7,328 nucleotides of DNA from assembly GCA_947625425.1 (NCBI GenBank), contig CANQOH010000050.1, positions 1 to 7,328 on the forward strand. The letters are read 5' to 3'. Of this stretch, positions 6,993 to 7,328 are shown in pieces (the first letter of the stretch is position 1; every line of letters begins with the position of its first letter). The position numbers and the translations under genes are program-made. The DNA is from an uncultured Bacilli bacterium (GTDB lineage Bacteria > Bacillota_I > Bacilli_A > RF39 > UBA660). The notes below the pieces were generated by a model, which saw only the letters and a program-made list of their open reading frames with translations, ran no database searches and had not been told where the DNA came from.

Positions 6993-7085
6993 ATGAAAAA
7001 AAGAACTTTTATTGTAAAAGTCCTTCGGCTTGTTGCTATCATTTTATTACTCCTTACCTTATTGGTAATAGCAATAAAAATATGA
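6993..7085 (+). CDS. 30-aa single-helix membrane peptide, candidate type I toxin
   Basis: ATG at 6993 follows AAAGGAGGG (6979-6987) with a 5-nt gap, the best ribosome binding site in the window. The product begins MKKRTFIVKVLR, has a hydrophobic run of about 17 residues (LVAIILLLL onward, about 13-28) and ends IKI with TGA at 7083. A short basic head, one membrane helix and a Lys near the end are typical of type I toxins that damage the inner membrane. It does not match Fst, TxpA/BsrG, Ldr or AapA by eye. Codons such as CGG, CTC and ACC are rarer in the neighbouring genes, and the local base composition is less AT-rich, hinting at a different origin. A leader peptide or a regulatory small membrane protein are alternatives. 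The reading frame, the signals around it and the RNA structure argue it is real. Confidence 0.65.
   Translation: MKKRTFIVKVLRLVAIILLLLTLLVIAIKI
6996..7023 (-). terminator. Antisense-strand terminator inside the toxin-like gene
   Basis: On the minus strand GGACTTTT (7023-7016) pairs with AAAAGTTC (7010-7003, one G-U) around ACAAT (7015-7011), followed by seven T (7002-6996). It reads as a rho-independent terminator for a leftward RNA. The A-run is also the Lys codons of the peptide, so chance is possible. Confidence 0.5.
6996..7058 (-). ncRNA. Candidate antisense (antitoxin) RNA
   Basis: A leftward RNA ending at the terminator at 6996-7023 would be fully complementary to the toxin coding region. 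One possible promoter is TTGAGT (7092-7087) and TATTAC (7070-7065), 16 nt apart, each four of six, giving an RNA of about 60 nt. A second is TTGCTA (complement near 7219-7224) with TGTTAAGAT (-10 at 7202-7197), 17 nt apart, which would give an RNA of about 190 nt also covering the mRNA 3' end. Neither promoter is strong, so the 5' end is uncertain. Confidence 0.35.
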
Positions 7086-7112
7086 CACTCAATCAGCATT
7101 GATCGAGTGTCA
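7083..7112 (+). repeat. Hairpin at the toxin stop codon
   Basis: TGACACTC (7083-7090) and GAGTGTCA (7105-7112) form an 8-bp stem, extended inside by ATCA/TGAT past one A-C mismatch, with a GCAT loop. The TGA stop is the first stem residue. There is no U-tract, so it is a structural element, not a terminator. The left arm can alternatively pair with GAGTGTC in the 5' leader (6952-6958). Confidence 0.6.
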
Positions 7113-7125
7113 AGTCTAAATTTTT

Positions 7126-7168
7126 AGAGGCGACATTCACTTGCGACTCAAATGTTCCTCTTTTTTTT
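7126..7168 (+). terminator. Terminator of the small peptide transcript
   Basis: AGAGG (7126-7130) pairs with CCTCT (7157-7161), and ACATT (7133-7137) with AATGT (7151-7155), with a CG/T internal bulge and a 13-nt loop. T residues run from 7161 to 7168. The same bases can instead pair with the RNA 5' end. Confidence 0.65.
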
Positions 7169-7201
7169 ATTTTATGCAAGTTTCCTTGACATATTCATCT
7201 T

Positions 7202-7232
7202 AACATAAAAGAGAACTTTTAGCAAGTTCTCT
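7202..7232 (-). terminator. Terminator downstream of tRNA-Leu
   Basis: On the minus strand AGAGAACTT (7232-7224) pairs perfectly with AAGTTCTCT (7218-7210) around GCTAA, followed by TTTTATGTT. It lies about 37 nt past the tRNA 3' end. Confidence 0.7.
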
Positions 7233-7240
7233 ATATTAAA

Positions 7241-7258
7241 GTTCGAATAAGTTCGAAC
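7241..7258 (-). repeat. GTTCGAA hairpin between tRNA-Leu and its terminator
   Basis: GTTCGAA (7241-7247) and TTCGAAC (7252-7258) form a perfect 7-bp stem with a TAAG loop. On the minus strand it comes 10 nt after the tRNA 3' end and before the main terminator. It may be a weak first terminator or guide 3' processing of the tRNA. Confidence 0.5.
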
Positions 7259-7268
7259 AAATTATCAA

Positions 7269-7328
7269 TGGTGCAGGTGAAGGGACTTGAACCCCCACTC
7301 CGTAAGGAACTAGATCCTAAGTCTAGCG
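7269..7328 (-). tRNA. tRNA-Leu(UAG), 5' end cut by the window
   Basis: The minus strand shows the anticodon stem CTAGA/TCTAG with loop CTTAGGA, giving anticodon TAG (7319-7317), which reads CUA. A long class II variable arm (TTCCTTACGGAGT) follows, then the T arm GGGGG TTCAAGT CCCTT and the acceptor strand CACCTGC with discriminator A and encoded CCA (7271-7269). It closely resembles Bacillus tRNA-Leu(UAG). The first ~26 nt (acceptor 5' strand and D arm) lie beyond 7328. Other tRNAs may lie upstream in the same transcript. Confidence 0.95.

Larger units (their letters stand above)
6938..7168 (+). other. Predicted toxin-type mRNA with 5'-3' long-range pairing
   Basis: The transcript runs from the promoter at 6902-6930 to the terminator at 7126-7168, about 230 nt. 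GGAACATTTGA (6938-6948) is an exact complement of TCAAATGTTCC (7148-7158). GTGAGTGTC (6950-6958) pairs with GACATTCAC (7132-7140) using one G-U, and GCCTC (6960-6964) pairs with GAGGC (7127-7131). Other elements compete for the same bases: CCTCC (6961-6965) can pair with GGAGG (6982-6986) of the ribosome binding site, and GACACTC (7084-7090) can pair with GAGTGTC at either 6952-6958 or 7105-7111. Such mutually exclusive folds are known from type I toxin mRNAs such as hok and aapA. The pairing is seen; the regulatory meaning is inference. Confidence 0.6.

Noticed and set aside
6905..7099. Open frame of 64 codons on the minus strand across the peptide gene
   Set aside because: No ribosome binding site at its start, no recognisable composition, and it runs through the plus-strand promoter and leader; it is a shadow of the toxin-like unit.
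7108..7113. Perfect TTGACA on the minus strand as an antitoxin promoter
   Set aside because: The bases 16-18 nt downstream read GAGTGT, not a -10 box, and the nearest AT-rich hexamer is 23 nt away; the sequence is explained by the hairpin arm.
6938..7168. 6S RNA or another housekeeping non-coding RNA with paired ends
   Set aside because: The strong ribosome binding site, the clean membrane-peptide frame and the absence of the SRP, RNase P or tmRNA core motifs make a small mRNA more likely; 6S RNA is not fully excluded without a covariance search.
6902..7190. Fst/par-type toxin locus with direct repeats shared by convergent RNAs
   Set aside because: The repeats flanking the peptide gene are inverted, not direct, so convergent RNAs would be alike and not complementary; the arrangement favours pairing within one RNA.
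7186..7191. Perfect TTGACA on the plus strand
   Set aside because: No acceptable -10 box at 15-19 nt and nothing downstream on that strand except the opposite-strand tRNA.

Overview
The window is a strongly AT-rich stretch of bacterial chromosome with Gram-positive-style signals: AGGAGG-type ribosome binding sites, TATAAT -10 boxes, and hairpin plus U-tract terminators. The end of the window holds a tRNA-Leu(UAG) close to the Bacillus type. TGA is used as a stop codon and Trp is encoded by TGG at the positions checked, so this is not the Mycoplasma code. The base composition, the Asn-rich membrane protein and the DUF1003/DUF2628-like families suggest an uncultured low-GC Bacilli/Firmicutes-like host (for example RF39- or Erysipelotrichales-like). 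The exact taxon is inference.

Region 1 (about 1-3700, minus strand) is a three-gene run transcribed leftwards: murL, then murD2 overlapping it by 20 bp, then an unrecognised 269-aa soluble protein. A strong terminator follows. MurD2 would add L-Glu to UDP-MurNAc-L-Ala, and MurL would epimerise that residue to D-Glu. Together they make the normal peptidoglycan precursor by a route first described in Xanthomonas, instead of classical MurD plus glutamate racemase.

Region 2 (3719-6045, minus strand) holds a DUF1003 two-helix membrane protein, then a 556-aa protein with an Asn/Gln-rich disordered N-terminus, a DUF2628-like membrane core and an acidic linker to a C-terminal domain. The second gene has two good candidate promoters and a terminator directly after its stop. 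Region 3 (6088-6867, minus strand) is a NUDIX hydrolase with its own terminator and an extended -10 promoter. Four alternating copies of TATTTTGT lie over and behind that promoter and look like an operator.

Region 4 (6890-7240) is the most interesting part. On the plus strand a good promoter drives a short transcript with a very strong ribosome binding site and a 30-aa Lys/Arg-flanked single-helix peptide, ending in a terminator. The first ~27 nt of this RNA can pair with its last ~35 nt. A CCTCC element in the leader can mask the ribosome binding site. On the opposite strand a terminator-like hairpin lies inside the peptide gene, with possible promoters behind it. This is the layout of a type I toxin-antitoxin locus; I cannot place it in a known family. 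It lies next to the 3' end of the tRNA-Leu gene (minus strand, cut by the window edge).
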